From assembly GCA_964388575.1 (NCBI GenBank), contig CAYMAZ010000014.1, positions 8,680-72,679 of the forward strand: 64,000 nt of DNA, in the 5' to 3' direction. The notes beneath the pieces were generated by a model. The model ran no database searches. It had not been told where the DNA came from and was given only the letters and a program-made list of their open reading frames with translations. Position numbers and translations under genes: made by a program. This document shows, one piece after another, positions 15,548-24,146 of the stretch. The DNA comes from CAYMAZ01 sp964388575. GTDB taxonomy: Bacteria; Bacteroidota; Bacteroidia; Bacteroidales; DTU049. The number at the start of each line of letters is the position of its first letter. Position 1 is the stretch's first letter.

Positions 15548-16057
15548 ATGAGTAAATTCATTGTTATTATTTTTCTTATGTGTCAATTTTCAGCATCATA
15601 CGGACAGGACTTCAATAAAGTGGTTTTTGATGAGCGGGCACAAAAGGAAGTGATCAAGGGGTATTGCAATGCTGAAGGATTAAAAACCACCGTTTGGACT
15701 GAAATATTCGAAGGCATATTCAACGCATATCAACCTGATATGGATGTAATAATGAAACTGATTCCTATGCTGAAAGATGTTGAAATTGTTGTTACACTGG
15801 GAACCTGGTGCGGTGACAGTAAAGAACATGTTCCTGCGTTCCTGAAAATTCTTTCGTTATCAGATTATGATTTTTCCGGATTGACTCTGATTGGACTTGA
15901 CAGTAACTTTGACAGTGGTGATTCCGGAGTCAGACCTTATGAAACTGAAAAAGTACCAACATTTATATTTTTTCTTGAAGGAGAGGAAATGGGAAGAATC
16001 ATAGAAACACCAGAAGGGACCCTTGAGAACCATATGTCACTCATATTTGGACTGTAA
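15548..16057 (+). CDS. Exported thioredoxin-fold protein with a single active-site Cys
   Basis: A 169-residue protein with a signal peptide (about residues 1-19, cut after SASYG). The thioredoxin-like core contains VVTLGTWCGDSKEHVPAFL, where the usual second active-site Cys is replaced (WCGDS in place of WCGPC), and a cis-Pro loop KVPTFIFF. With one redox cysteine it is unlikely to be a classical disulfide oxidoreductase; it may bind or reduce a specific partner in the periplasm. The meaB start codon overlaps its stop by one base, although the two functions have no obvious link. Confidence 0.8.
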   Translation: MSKFIVIIFLMCQFSASYGQDFNKVVFDERAQKEVIKGYCNAEGLKTTVWTEIFEGIFNAYQPDMDVIMKLIPMLKDVEIVVTLGTWCGDSKEHVPAFLKILSLSDYDFSGLTLIGLDSNFDSGDSGVRPYETEKVPTFIFFLEGEEMGRIIETPEGTLENHMSLIFGL

Positions 16058-17145
16058 TGAAAACTAAAAAAACAACTCAGAGTGCTCTTAATCTGATGGA
16101 TGGTATAGAACAGCCTCCACAAATTAATGAACAGCTTTTGTTGCAGCTCAGGCAAAATAAAATTACAACTGACATCGATCTTGACAAATTGTATGAAGGT
16201 GTGGTTGCTGGAGATCGCGTATTGCTCAGTAAGGCCATCACACTTGCGGAAAGCAATCTGGAAAAACATCAGGATGCAGCAAGACAATTGATTGACAAAT
16301 GCCTTCCACTTGCAGGTAAATCAGTAAGAATAGGTGTTACTGGCATTCCAGGAGTTGGAAAAAGCACATTTATTGAGTCCATGGGTATGCATTTGATTGA
16401 TCGCGGACATAAAATTGCTGTTTTGGCTGTTGACCCGAGTAGTGAGCGTTCAAAAGGCAGTATTCTGGGAGATAAAACACGAATGGAAAATTTATCTTCA
16501 CAGAAAATGGCATTTATAAGGCCCTCTCCTTCAGCCGGCACATTGGGAGGAGTTACCAGAAAAACACGTGAAACTATTGTGCTATGTGAAGCAGCAGGCT
16601 ATGATATCATATTTGTTGAAACTGTTGGGGTTGGTCAGTCTGAGGTTGTTGTCAAAAGTATGGTTGATTTTTTTCTGCTTCTCGTCCTTGCAGGAGCAGG
16701 TGATGAACTACAGGGAATTAAAAGAGGGATTATGGAAATGGCTGATGCCATCATTATACACAAAGCAGATGATGACAACCTCATAAAAGCACAAACAAAA
16801 GTTCCGGTATATGAAAATGCTTTACATTTTTTTCCACCCACTGATTCGGACTGGATTCCAAAAGTAACAGAATGTTCTTCTTTGACTGGTCATAACATAG
16901 ATAAGGTGTGGAGCATTGTTGAAGAATACAATGCATTTACACGACAAAATGGTTTTTTTGAAAGCAACAGGCAGGAACAGGAGGTCAAAAGACTTTATCA
17001 GACAATGGACGAATATATACGCAGTTCATTTTACAATGACCCCCGTATAAAAACTGTCATTCATGATTTTGAAGTATTAATACGTTTAAAAAAAATATCA
17101 CCCTATCAGGCGGCGGCTGAACTTATCTCTAGACACAGAAAGTAA
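16057..17145 (+). CDS. meaB: MeaB-family GTPase, chaperone of methylmalonyl-CoA mutase
   Basis: A 362-residue G3E-type GTPase. It has the P loop GIPGVGKSTFIESMG, the switch segments VLAVDPSSERSKGSILGDKT and FVETVGVGQSEV, and the base-recognition IIHKADDDN. MeaB gates loading and protection of adenosylcobalamin on methylmalonyl-CoA mutase, which Bacteroidota use in the propionate/succinate pathway. The mutase genes are not in this window. The N-terminal 75 residues are a helical arm and the C-terminal 60 a dimerisation arm, as in the family. Confidence 0.93.
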   Translation: MKTKKTTQSALNLMDGIEQPPQINEQLLLQLRQNKITTDIDLDKLYEGVVAGDRVLLSKAITLAESNLEKHQDAARQLIDKCLPLAGKSVRIGVTGIPGVGKSTFIESMGMHLIDRGHKIAVLAVDPSSERSKGSILGDKTRMENLSSQKMAFIRPSPSAGTLGGVTRKTRETIVLCEAAGYDIIFVETVGVGQSEVVVKSMVDFFLLLVLAGAGDELQGIKRGIMEMADAIIIHKADDDNLIKAQTKVPVYENALHFFPPTDSDWIPKVTECSSLTGHNIDKVWSIVEEYNAFTRQNGFFESNRQEQEVKRLYQTMDEYIRSSFYNDPRIKTVIHDFEVLIRLKKISPYQAAAELISRHRK

Positions 17146-17307
17146 AAATCCTCATACTTCAGGATAACATTGATATTCTCAATAAAACCGGATAAAAAAT
17201 TCAAATTTCCTAGTAATCATGATTGGCATGGATCAAAGTAATTGAATATTAATATGTTTTATCGAAGCAAACTGAGTAATGAGGTTGATGAAACCATAAA
17301 ATATCTG

Positions 17308-17315
17308 TATATTTG
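17308..17315 (+). promoter_or_regulatory. -7 promoter element of the GH3-kdsB-trmB gene run
   Basis: TATATTTG, a perfect TAnnTTTG, lies 30 bases before the ATG at 17346. Confidence 0.6.
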
Positions 17316-17345
17316 TAAACTGATTTCAGAGAAACATTGAAATAA

Positions 17346-18866
17346 ATGAAATTCATCAATTCACTCTTTTCCTGGCTCATCAAAAAGCGGCTTCATCAGA
17401 TTGATCTTTTTATGCGTTATCCTGTTGAGGTACAGCATGATTTGTTTAAAAGCCTTATCCAAAGTGGAGCAGACACTGAATTCGGAAAGAAATTTGGATA
17501 TTCAGGAATTACAACTGTGAAAGAATTTCAGGAAAGGGTTCCGGTTCATAGCTATGAGGACCTTCAGCCATATATTGAACAGGTTCGCAGCGGGAAGCAA
17601 CAGGTACTCTGGCCTACAGAGGTGAAGTGGTTTGCCAAATCCTCCGGCACGACTGATGCAAAAAGCAAGTTTATACCTGTGAGTTGGGAGGCATTGGAAG
17701 AGTGTCATTACAAAGCAGGAAAAGACATGCTTGCGGTATACTGTAACAATTACCCCGACACAAGAATTTTTACCGGAAAAGCTTTGGGTGTTGGGGGAAG
17801 TCATTCCATTCACGAAGTAAACAGTGAAGAATATTATACTGGTGATCTCTCTGCTATTTTAATGACCAATTTGCCATTTTGGGCTGAATTTATCAGGACA
17901 CCTGATCTTTCAATTGCACTCATGGATGAATGGGAAGAAAAAATTGACATCATAGCACAAACCACATCGAATCAGAATGTAGCCAGTATACAGGGGGTTC
18001 CGTCCTGGTCACTACTATTACTTGAAAAGATACTAGCTGTTTCCGGTAAGAACTATATCGATGAAGTGTGGCCTGAATTTGAAGTTTTTTTTCACGGAGG
18101 GGTCAATTTCGAACCTTACAGAAAGCGCTTTTTAGATTTATTCGGGAAGAATCAGCCGAGATTGATGGAAACATACAATGCTTCAGAAGGGTTTTTCGGA
18201 CTGGAAGATATTCCCGGATCCAATGAATTATTATTGATGCTGGACTATGGAATTTTCTTTGAGTTTGTTCCTGTAAACGACCTTAACAACCCTTTTCCAA
18301 AAGCCTGTACACTTGATGGTGTTGAAACTGGGAAAAGCTATGCTATGCTCATCACAACCAACGGTGGCTTGTGGCGGTATCTGCTTGGTGATACAGTTGA
18401 ATTTACATCATTGTACCCCTTCAGAATTCGCATTACAGGCCGCACAAAATCATTTATCAATCTTGCAGGAGAAGAACTGATGGTTGAAAATGCTGATCGG
18501 GCAATACTTGAAGCATGTTCAAAGACCGGAGCAGTTGTCAGAGAATATACTGCCGGACCAAATGTTAACGAAGAAGTTGGAGAATCTGCCCATCACTGGC
18601 TGATTGAGTTTGAAACTGAACCTTCTGACATTGCTTTTTTTGCCGAAGTTCTGGATAATTCTTTGAAAACTCTGAATTCGGATTATGAGGCCAAGCGCTA
18701 TAAAAACATGATTCTTGCCTTTCCAGTTGTTGAGTCGGTTCCTCAGCAAACTTTTTATAAATGGTTAAAAGCAAGAGGAAAACTCGGAGGTCAAAACAAA
18801 ATACCCCGATTGTCAAACACACCTGAACTCGTCAAACAGATCAGAAAAACCGCAACAGAAGCATAA
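17346..18866 (+). CDS. GH3-family acyl-adenylate-forming enzyme
   Basis: A 506-residue member of the GH3 family (named from plant auxin-responsive proteins). The adenylate-forming motifs are in order: WFAKSSGTTDAKSKFIPVS (phosphate loop, about residue 97), ETYNASEGFFGLED (about 278) and GGLWRYLLGDTVEF (about 340), then GRTKSFINLAGEELMVENAD. Plant members join amino acids to carboxylic acid hormones; the substrate of bacterial members is not established. The gene leads a tight run; the propeller-like protein follows by seven bases. Length and motifs are complete, so the enzyme should be active. Confidence 0.9.
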   Translation: MKFINSLFSWLIKKRLHQIDLFMRYPVEVQHDLFKSLIQSGADTEFGKKFGYSGITTVKEFQERVPVHSYEDLQPYIEQVRSGKQQVLWPTEVKWFAKSSGTTDAKSKFIPVSWEALEECHYKAGKDMLAVYCNNYPDTRIFTGKALGVGGSHSIHEVNSEEYYTGDLSAILMTNLPFWAEFIRTPDLSIALMDEWEEKIDIIAQTTSNQNVASIQGVPSWSLLLLEKILAVSGKNYIDEVWPEFEVFFHGGVNFEPYRKRFLDLFGKNQPRLMETYNASEGFFGLEDIPGSNELLLMLDYGIFFEFVPVNDLNNPFPKACTLDGVETGKSYAMLITTNGGLWRYLLGDTVEFTSLYPFRIRITGRTKSFINLAGEELMVENADRAILEACSKTGAVVREYTAGPNVNEEVGESAHHWLIEFETEPSDIAFFAEVLDNSLKTLNSDYEAKRYKNMILAFPVVESVPQQTFYKWLKARGKLGGQNKIPRLSNTPELVKQIRKTATEA

Positions 18867-18873
18867 ATCAGAC

Positions 18874-19668
18874 ATGAGTAAAATCATATTCACTTATTTG
18901 TTATGCCTTCCATATCTTTTGTTTGCACAGGCAGAAGAACGTTACACTGTTGAGGGGAAATTCAGAATTGCAGGTCTGGATATTCACGGCAACAGTTATG
19001 TTGTGTCTCAAAATACTCTTTACAAATATGATGTCAGGGGGACACATGTGTTCAACTATTCTGACAACAGCAAAGGAAACATATCTCACATCAATGTATC
19101 GAATCCACTCAAAATTACAGTTTTGTTTGGAGATATTGGCATACTCACTTTGCTGGACAATACCCTTTCACCAATTGGTGAAGTCAACCTTCATCAGATA
19201 AACATCAGCGACCCCCTTGCAGTTTGTACAGCTGATGACAGTGGTTTCTGGGTTTATGATGCTTCAACCGGAGTTTTTTCAATGATTGGATGGAACGGGC
19301 AGATAATTCGCCAGTCTGTGAATGCAGGAAGACTGTTTTCAACCCCTTTTTATCCAAGAGACATGGTGATGTATTCGGGTCATATTCTTGCTCTGGCTGA
19401 AAACGGAGAAGTGATTGTGCTTGATAATACCGGAAATATTCTGAGGATTATTCCTGATGAAGACCAAAGACTCGTATCTATCGGAGCTTCGGGAATATGT
19501 TATATGGGCAAATATTTTACCTGGGTTTTAAATCCTTTATCAATGGATGAGATTGCAATGAGTTTTCCTTCCGAGTCTGAAAATGTGAAAAACTTTTCTT
19601 TGCATTTTCCCCATATTTTGGTTGAGTTTGAAAAGAAAATTAGCTTATATTTGCTGACTGCTCAGTAA
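18874..19668 (+). CDS. Secreted beta-propeller-like protein of unknown function
   Basis: A 264-residue protein with a signal peptide (about 1-19, LLFAQ). The rest consists of recurring strands of the kind NTLYKYDVRGTHVFNY, GFWVYDASTGVFSMIG and GEVIVLDNTGNILRI, each a 'display, Asp-x-x-Gly, value' blade, so a small beta-propeller is likely. No catalytic residues stand out. It is seven bases after the GH3 gene and 24 before the nucleoside kinase, so it belongs to the same transcript. Members in this position are common in the phylum but uncharacterised. Confidence 0.75.
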   Translation: MSKIIFTYLLCLPYLLFAQAEERYTVEGKFRIAGLDIHGNSYVVSQNTLYKYDVRGTHVFNYSDNSKGNISHINVSNPLKITVLFGDIGILTLLDNTLSPIGEVNLHQINISDPLAVCTADDSGFWVYDASTGVFSMIGWNGQIIRQSVNAGRLFSTPFYPRDMVMYSGHILALAENGEVIVLDNTGNILRIIPDEDQRLVSIGASGICYMGKYFTWVLNPLSMDEIAMSFPSESENVKNFSLHFPHILVEFEKKISLYLLTAQ

Positions 19669-19692
19669 CAAATTATTAAAAAGTTGAATAAT

Positions 19693-20307
19693 ATGCATAT
19701 TGCAATTGCCGGAAATATCGGAAGTGGGAAAACAACACTTACAACGCTGCTTGCCAAACATTATGGATGGAATCCTCACTTTGAGGATGTGGATTCCAAT
19801 CCCTATCTTGAAAGTTTCTATGAAGATATGAAGCGATGGTCATTCAATCTTCAGATTTATTTTCTGAACAGTCGATTCAGGCAGGTTGTGGATATACGTC
19901 AAAGCGGAAAAACGGTCATTCAGGACAGAACAATATATGAAGATGCGTATATTTTTGCACCCAACCTCCATGACATGGGTCTCATGACAAACAGGGATTT
20001 TGAGAATTATTTGTCATTGTTTGAGCTGATGGCAACATTTATTCAGGCCCCCGATTTATTGATTTACTTAAGAGCTGAAGTTCCAACGCTTGTCAGACAA
20101 ATACAAAAGCGTGGCCGTGCGTATGAGTCATCCATTCGATTGGATTACCTGCAAAGCCTGAATGACAGATACGAAAAATGGATTGAAAATTACATGAGCG
20201 GAAAACTTCTGATTATTGATGTTAATCAGATCAACTTCTCGGAAAATCCACAGGATCTGGGATTTGTAATTGAAAAAATCGATGCTGAAATTCACGGATT
20301 GTTTTAG
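19693..20307 (+). CDS. Deoxynucleoside kinase
   Basis: A 204-residue cytoplasmic kinase of the dCK/dGK family. It has the P loop AGNIGSGKTTLTTLL at the N-terminus, FEDVDSNPYLESFYEDMKRW (substrate-binding Glu), the catalytic VIQDRTIYED (the D-R-T form of the ERS motif) and a lid region IQKRGRAYESSIRLDYLQ. It phosphorylates a deoxynucleoside for the salvage of DNA precursors; which one cannot be told. The start is set at the ATG at 19693; an in-frame TTG nine bases earlier is less likely. deoC, another deoxyribonucleoside-salvage gene, is in the same run. Confidence 0.9.
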   Translation: MHIAIAGNIGSGKTTLTTLLAKHYGWNPHFEDVDSNPYLESFYEDMKRWSFNLQIYFLNSRFRQVVDIRQSGKTVIQDRTIYEDAYIFAPNLHDMGLMTNRDFENYLSLFELMATFIQAPDLLIYLRAEVPTLVRQIQKRGRAYESSIRLDYLQSLNDRYEKWIENYMSGKLLIIDVNQINFSENPQDLGFVIEKIDAEIHGLF

Positions 20308-20311
20308 ATTC

Positions 20312-21079
20312 ATGAATGCACTCAATATATTGGGAATTATTCCCGCACGATATGCTTCCACACGTTTTCCGGGAAAACCCCTAGCCAAAATCAAGGGTGT
20401 TTCTATGATTGAACGTGTTTACAGACAGTGTCTGAAAGCAGACAAACTGACACATCTCTGTGTTGCTACTGATGACCGGAGAATTTTAGAACATGTAAGA
20501 GAGTTCGGTGGTGAATCAATTATGACTTCAGAGCATCATGCCACTGGTACAGATCGTTGTTATGAAGCCTCTGTTAGATTTTCCGGATTACATCGGGAGT
20601 TCCTACCTGATGTAATACTTAACATACAGGGTGATGAACCGCTCATTGATCCAGAAGTCATTAATTCACTGGCAGTTGAATTTTATGACAAAACCACTGA
20701 AATTGCCACAGCGTCTACAACTTTTTCCAAAATGGAGGATGTAAAGAATCCAAATACAGTAAAAATCGTTCCAGACAGACAAAATAATGCCCTTTATTTC
20801 AGTCGTTTACCCATTCCATTCTTCAGAAATTCAAATTCTGAAGCCGGGCAATATATTAAACACATCGGTATTTATGCCTTCAGGCCTGAAATTTTAAAAC
20901 AATTGTGTTCTCTCCCACAGTCTCAGCTTGAAAAAGCTGAATCTCTTGAGCAGCTTCGTTGGCTTGAATCTGGATACAGTATCAGAATTGTAAACGTTGC
21001 AACAGAAGGCATTTGTGTTGATGTCCCTGATGACATTGCTCTGGTAGAAAATTTTATGAACAAACATTTTATTCCATAG
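20312..21079 (+). CDS. kdsB: 3-deoxy-manno-octulosonate cytidylyltransferase
   Basis: A 255-residue CMP-Kdo synthetase. It has the nucleotide-binding start GIIPARYASTRFPGKPLAKI, the metal and CTP site LNIQGDEPLIDPEVI, YFSRLPIPFFR and HIGIYAFRPEIL, and the closing ESLEQLRWLESGY. It activates Kdo for LPS inner-core synthesis in the cytoplasm. An in-frame upstream extension exists inside the kinase gene, but the ATG at 20312, four bases after the kinase stop, fits the family N-terminus. It shows that this organism makes a Kdo-containing LPS. Confidence 0.95.
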   Translation: MNALNILGIIPARYASTRFPGKPLAKIKGVSMIERVYRQCLKADKLTHLCVATDDRRILEHVREFGGESIMTSEHHATGTDRCYEASVRFSGLHREFLPDVILNIQGDEPLIDPEVINSLAVEFYDKTTEIATASTTFSKMEDVKNPNTVKIVPDRQNNALYFSRLPIPFFRNSNSEAGQYIKHIGIYAFRPEILKQLCSLPQSQLEKAESLEQLRWLESGYSIRIVNVATEGICVDVPDDIALVENFMNKHFIP

Positions 21080-21083
21080 TTCC

Positions 21084-22211
21084 ATGACAGATGTAATTCT
21101 TTATCTGAAACAATTTCTAATGCACCACCGCAGTGTTGCCATAGGCGGACTGGGGTATTTCAGCAAAGAAATCATGAGTGCACAAATACATCCGATCATT
21201 CATGAGTTTAAGCCACCTCATTCTCTTCTCATTTTTGAAGAAAAAACCACTGTTGAAACTTCTTCAGAATTTGTGGAGTTCATATCAAATATAACAGGTA
21301 CAGAAATCGGAGAAGTCCAAAAACTTATTGTACTGTTCGGCAACTCTATTCATGAAGCACTTAAAACAACCAATACCTATGAGATTGATGGATTCGGCAT
21401 CTTTAAAAGACTTCCTGATCACCGGATTGATTTTGAAGCTGATGAAACCCTACAGCTGAATCCTGATGCGTTTGGGCTGCCTGTTTTCACACTTACCCAG
21501 AACAACACAACAGAACAAAAACCGGTTGTTCAGAATCTGCAAACATCTCCAGATATTGAAATTCAGGATGAACATACTCCTTTCGCTCCGATCATTCAGT
21601 CTGATTCAAATCAAGAGTCAGAAAAACCGGAAATTGGTAATACAGAATCCACATCATTGATTCAACAAGTCATGACTGAAAAAGCAGAGCAAAAACCAAG
21701 AAAAAAAAGAACTGCGATTTTATGGTTATTCATTGTACTGATTTTTGCAGGAGGAATCGCCGGGCTCTATTATTCAGGTTACCTGAAAATTTTGTATGAA
21801 AAAGGCTTGCAACTGGCACAAAAAAATCCAACAACTGAAACTGAATCGCCGGTACTAGCCATCTCAGAAATAACACAGGAAACATCAGAGCTTGAAGAAA
21901 TTCCGGAACAAATAGTTACTGATTCAGTTCAGTCCACTCCTAAAGACCTGACAAATGAGGAGGCTGTTCCATCACAACCAACAAATATCAGATATTTCGT
22001 CGTAGCAGATTGTTATACTTACAGAAAACTTGCAGAGAAAAGAGTGAAAAATCTTGAATCTCAGGGGTATCATTCAAGCATTGCAGGACAAACCAAACAG
22101 GGGCACTTCATTGTTTCTTACGCTGGATATGCTGACAAAGCAGAAGCTGAGGCTTATCTGAAGGATATTAAAAATAACGTGAACAAACATGCCTGGCTAT
22201 ATATCAAATAG
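21084..22211 (+). CDS. HU-CCDC81 and SPOR domain membrane protein
   Basis: A 375-residue protein. Two HU-CCDC81-like domains occupy about residues 1-135: MTDVILYLKQFLMHHRSVAI, then VGGLGYF-like GGLGYFSKEI, and later YEIDGFGIFKRLPDHRIDFE. A Gln/Glu-rich linker follows, one membrane helix at about 211-232 (ILWLFIVLIFAGGIAGLYYS) and a C-terminal SPOR domain (about 300-375, YFVVADCYTYRKLAEKRVKN). SPOR binds denuded peptidoglycan at division sites, while HU-like domains may bind DNA, so the protein may tie the nucleoid or cytoplasmic partners to the septum. This fusion is known from Bacteroidota genomes. Confidence 0.87.
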   Translation: MTDVILYLKQFLMHHRSVAIGGLGYFSKEIMSAQIHPIIHEFKPPHSLLIFEEKTTVETSSEFVEFISNITGTEIGEVQKLIVLFGNSIHEALKTTNTYEIDGFGIFKRLPDHRIDFEADETLQLNPDAFGLPVFTLTQNNTTEQKPVVQNLQTSPDIEIQDEHTPFAPIIQSDSNQESEKPEIGNTESTSLIQQVMTEKAEQKPRKKRTAILWLFIVLIFAGGIAGLYYSGYLKILYEKGLQLAQKNPTTETESPVLAISEITQETSELEEIPEQIVTDSVQSTPKDLTNEEAVPSQPTNIRYFVVADCYTYRKLAEKRVKNLESQGYHSSIAGQTKQGHFIVSYAGYADKAEAEAYLKDIKNNVNKHAWLYIK

Positions 22212-22265
22212 CATTCACTCTATCAGTACTAAAGATCACATTTTTAGTGAAATATTTTCAACATT

Positions 22266-22886
22266 ATGCCACGTCGTAAATTGCAGAGATTTAAGGAAAA
22301 TCAGATTTTTCCGAACTTATACCAACCAGATTATGAGGAACTGAAAACAGGTTTTTTTCTAAAAGGTAAATGGAGGGAATTATATTTTAAAAATAACCAT
22401 CCGATAATTCTGGAGCTGGGATGCGGGAAAGGAGAATACACTATTGCCCTTGCTGAAAGGTTTCCAGAAAAGAATTTCATCGGAATTGATCTCAAGGGGG
22501 CACGCATATGGGTAGGTTGCAGAGCAGCGATTGACAAGGGACTGGGCAATGTTTCCTTTATCAGAAGGCATATCTCCGGAATTGAACATTTATTTGATCC
22601 TGCAGAAGTTGATGAGATCTGGATTACTTTTCCGGATCCGCACCTGAGGGAAAGAGAAGCCAGAAAGAGACTTACATCCCCCGAATACATTGCCCGATTT
22701 GCAAAGGTGATCAAACCGGGTGGAATCATTCATCTGAAAACAGACAATCAACTATTATACGATTACACGTTGGATGTTGCACGAGAACATCACTTTGAAA
22801 TTGTAAGTCATTCTGATGACATAAAAAAGGTCCTGTTACTGAAGTACAAACTTATTATGAAAAAATCTGGTTGGAAGAAGGTTTGA
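22266..22886 (+). CDS. trmB: tRNA (guanine-N7)-methyltransferase
   Basis: A 206-residue Rossmann methyltransferase. ILELGCGKGEYTIALAERFP is the SAM-binding motif I, IGIDLKGARIWVG motif II, and WITFPDPHLREREARKRLTS the TrmB signature for catalysis. It methylates G46 in the variable loop of tRNAs. The length is normal. It is 54 bases downstream of the HU/SPOR gene, and the downstream alkyltransferase-like gene overlaps its stop codon. Confidence 0.93.
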   Translation: MPRRKLQRFKENQIFPNLYQPDYEELKTGFFLKGKWRELYFKNNHPIILELGCGKGEYTIALAERFPEKNFIGIDLKGARIWVGCRAAIDKGLGNVSFIRRHISGIEHLFDPAEVDEIWITFPDPHLREREARKRLTSPEYIARFAKVIKPGGIIHLKTDNQLLYDYTLDVAREHHFEIVSHSDDIKKVLLLKYKLIMKKSGWKKV

Positions 22887-23272
22887 AAATAAAATATATT
22901 CGATTAATCCCAATACCTGAAAACCCGGGAGATAATTCACAATTGTCATTTTTTGAAAAAGTTTGGAAGGTAACACGTCAGATTCCGCCTGGCAAAGTAA
23001 CAACATACGGAGCAATTGCAACTTATCTGGGGTCAACAGGGTCAGCCAGAATGGTTGGATGGGCTTTAAATTCCAGTCAAAACGCTAAGCCTCCTGTTCC
23101 CGCACATAGAGTCGTCAATCGAAACGGGATGCTTACAGGAAAGTTACATTTTGTAGGTGTTGAGGCAATGCAAAAATTGCTTGAATCAGAGGGTATTGCT
23201 GTTCAGGACAACAAAATTGAAAATTTTGATCAGGTATTCTGGAACCCAGATGGTCATTTACCCAGACTGTAA
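22883..23272 (+). CDS. Alkyltransferase-like (ATL) DNA-binding protein
   Basis: About 129 residues, homologous to the C-terminal domain of O6-methylguanine-DNA methyltransferase. It keeps the helix-turn-helix PPGKVTTYGAIATYLG and the arginine finger SARMVGWAL (Arg56), but the catalytic Cys of the PCHRV motif is Ala here (VPAHRV, Ala74). It should therefore bind alkylated guanine without repairing it and hand the lesion to nucleotide excision repair, as known for ATL proteins. No ATG is available; a TTG at 22883 overlaps the trmB stop as TTGA, and another TTG lies at 22871. Confidence 0.85.
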   Translation: MKIKYIRLIPIPENPGDNSQLSFFEKVWKVTRQIPPGKVTTYGAIATYLGSTGSARMVGWALNSSQNAKPPVPAHRVVNRNGMLTGKLHFVGVEAMQKLLESEGIAVQDNKIENFDQVFWNPDGHLPRL

Positions 23273-23312
23273 CATGGGAAATATTATTAACTTCGTAAAA
23301 AAAACTACACTT

Positions 23313-24101
23313 ATGAACGACCATACACAAGCTGAAACTGTTATTACTTCGGCCATCAGTGCAGAAAAAGCCAGAGGATTAGACAGAACAGAATGTTTAA
23401 AAAATATTCTCCGGATGATTGATCTAACAACACTTGAAGGATCGGACAGTGATCTAAAAATCCGACAATTGTGTGCAAAAGCTGTATCGTTGAAAGACAC
23501 AGAAATTGGTGTTGATTCAANNNNNNNNNNCGGAACACAAGTTAAGGTTGCCGCTGTTGCAGGTGGTTTTCCATCAGGACAGATGCCCCTCCATTTGAGA
23601 GTTGCTGAAGTTGAATGGACAGTAGAACAGGGAGCCGATGAAATTGACATGGTAATTTCCAGGGGCAAATTGCTTACAGGAGAAGAAGAATATATTTTCA
23701 GAGAGGTTGAATCGCACAAAAAGGCATGTCAAGGTGCTCATTTGAAAGTTATCCTTGAAACAGGAGAACTTCTCAATACAGAGTTAATACATAGAGCATC
23801 CGAAATTGCAATATCTGCCGGAGCTGATTTCATAAAGACATCAACAGGAAAGATCTATCCTGCAGCAACTCCAGAAGCAGCCTGGATCATGCTGCATGTA
23901 ATCAAGGCTCATTATACCAAGACAGGACACAAAATCGGATTCAAGCCAGCAGGAGGAATTTCAACAGCAGAAGATGCACTGAATTATTATCTTCTGGTAA
24001 GACACGTTCTCGGTAGTCAATGGCTGTATCCTGAGTTGTTCAGATTTGGAGCAAGCCGTTTGTTTGACAGCGTATTATCTGCTATCAACGAAATTGATTG
24101 A
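23313..24101 (+). CDS. deoC: Deoxyribose-phosphate aldolase, interrupted by an assembly gap
   Basis: The N-terminal 69 codons precede the run of N at 23521-23530; the rest resumes at about 23532 with GTQVKVAAVAGGFPSGQ. The Schiff-base lysine is in GADFIKTSTGKIYPAAT and the phosphate loop in IGFKPAGGISTAEDAL. The enzyme cleaves deoxyribose 5-phosphate to glyceraldehyde 3-phosphate and acetaldehyde in nucleoside breakdown. Family members have a strand and helix (the 'AAICVYP' region) just before the post-gap sequence that is missing here, so about 18-20 residues lie in the gap. An alternative ATG at 23274 is one base after the previous gene. Confidence 0.9.
   Translation: MNDHTQAETVITSAISAEKARGLDRTECLKNILRMIDLTTLEGSDSDLKIRQLCAKAVSLKDTEIGVDSXXXXGTQVKVAAVAGGFPSGQMPLHLRVAEVEWTVEQGADEIDMVISRGKLLTGEEEYIFREVESHKKACQGAHLKVILETGELLNTELIHRASEIAISAGADFIKTSTGKIYPAATPEAAWIMLHVIKAHYTKTGHKIGFKPAGGISTAEDALNYYLLVRHVLGSQWLYPELFRFGASRLFDSVLSAINEID
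23521..23530. other. Assembly gap (10 N) inside deoC
   Basis: Ten N of placeholder length. Comparison with the aldolase fold indicates that the true missing sequence is longer, about 55-60 bases. Confidence 0.95.
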
Positions 24102-24146
24102 GCATTGAAATTCAAATGAAAATTCCCATAACCACAGCTGCTGTAG

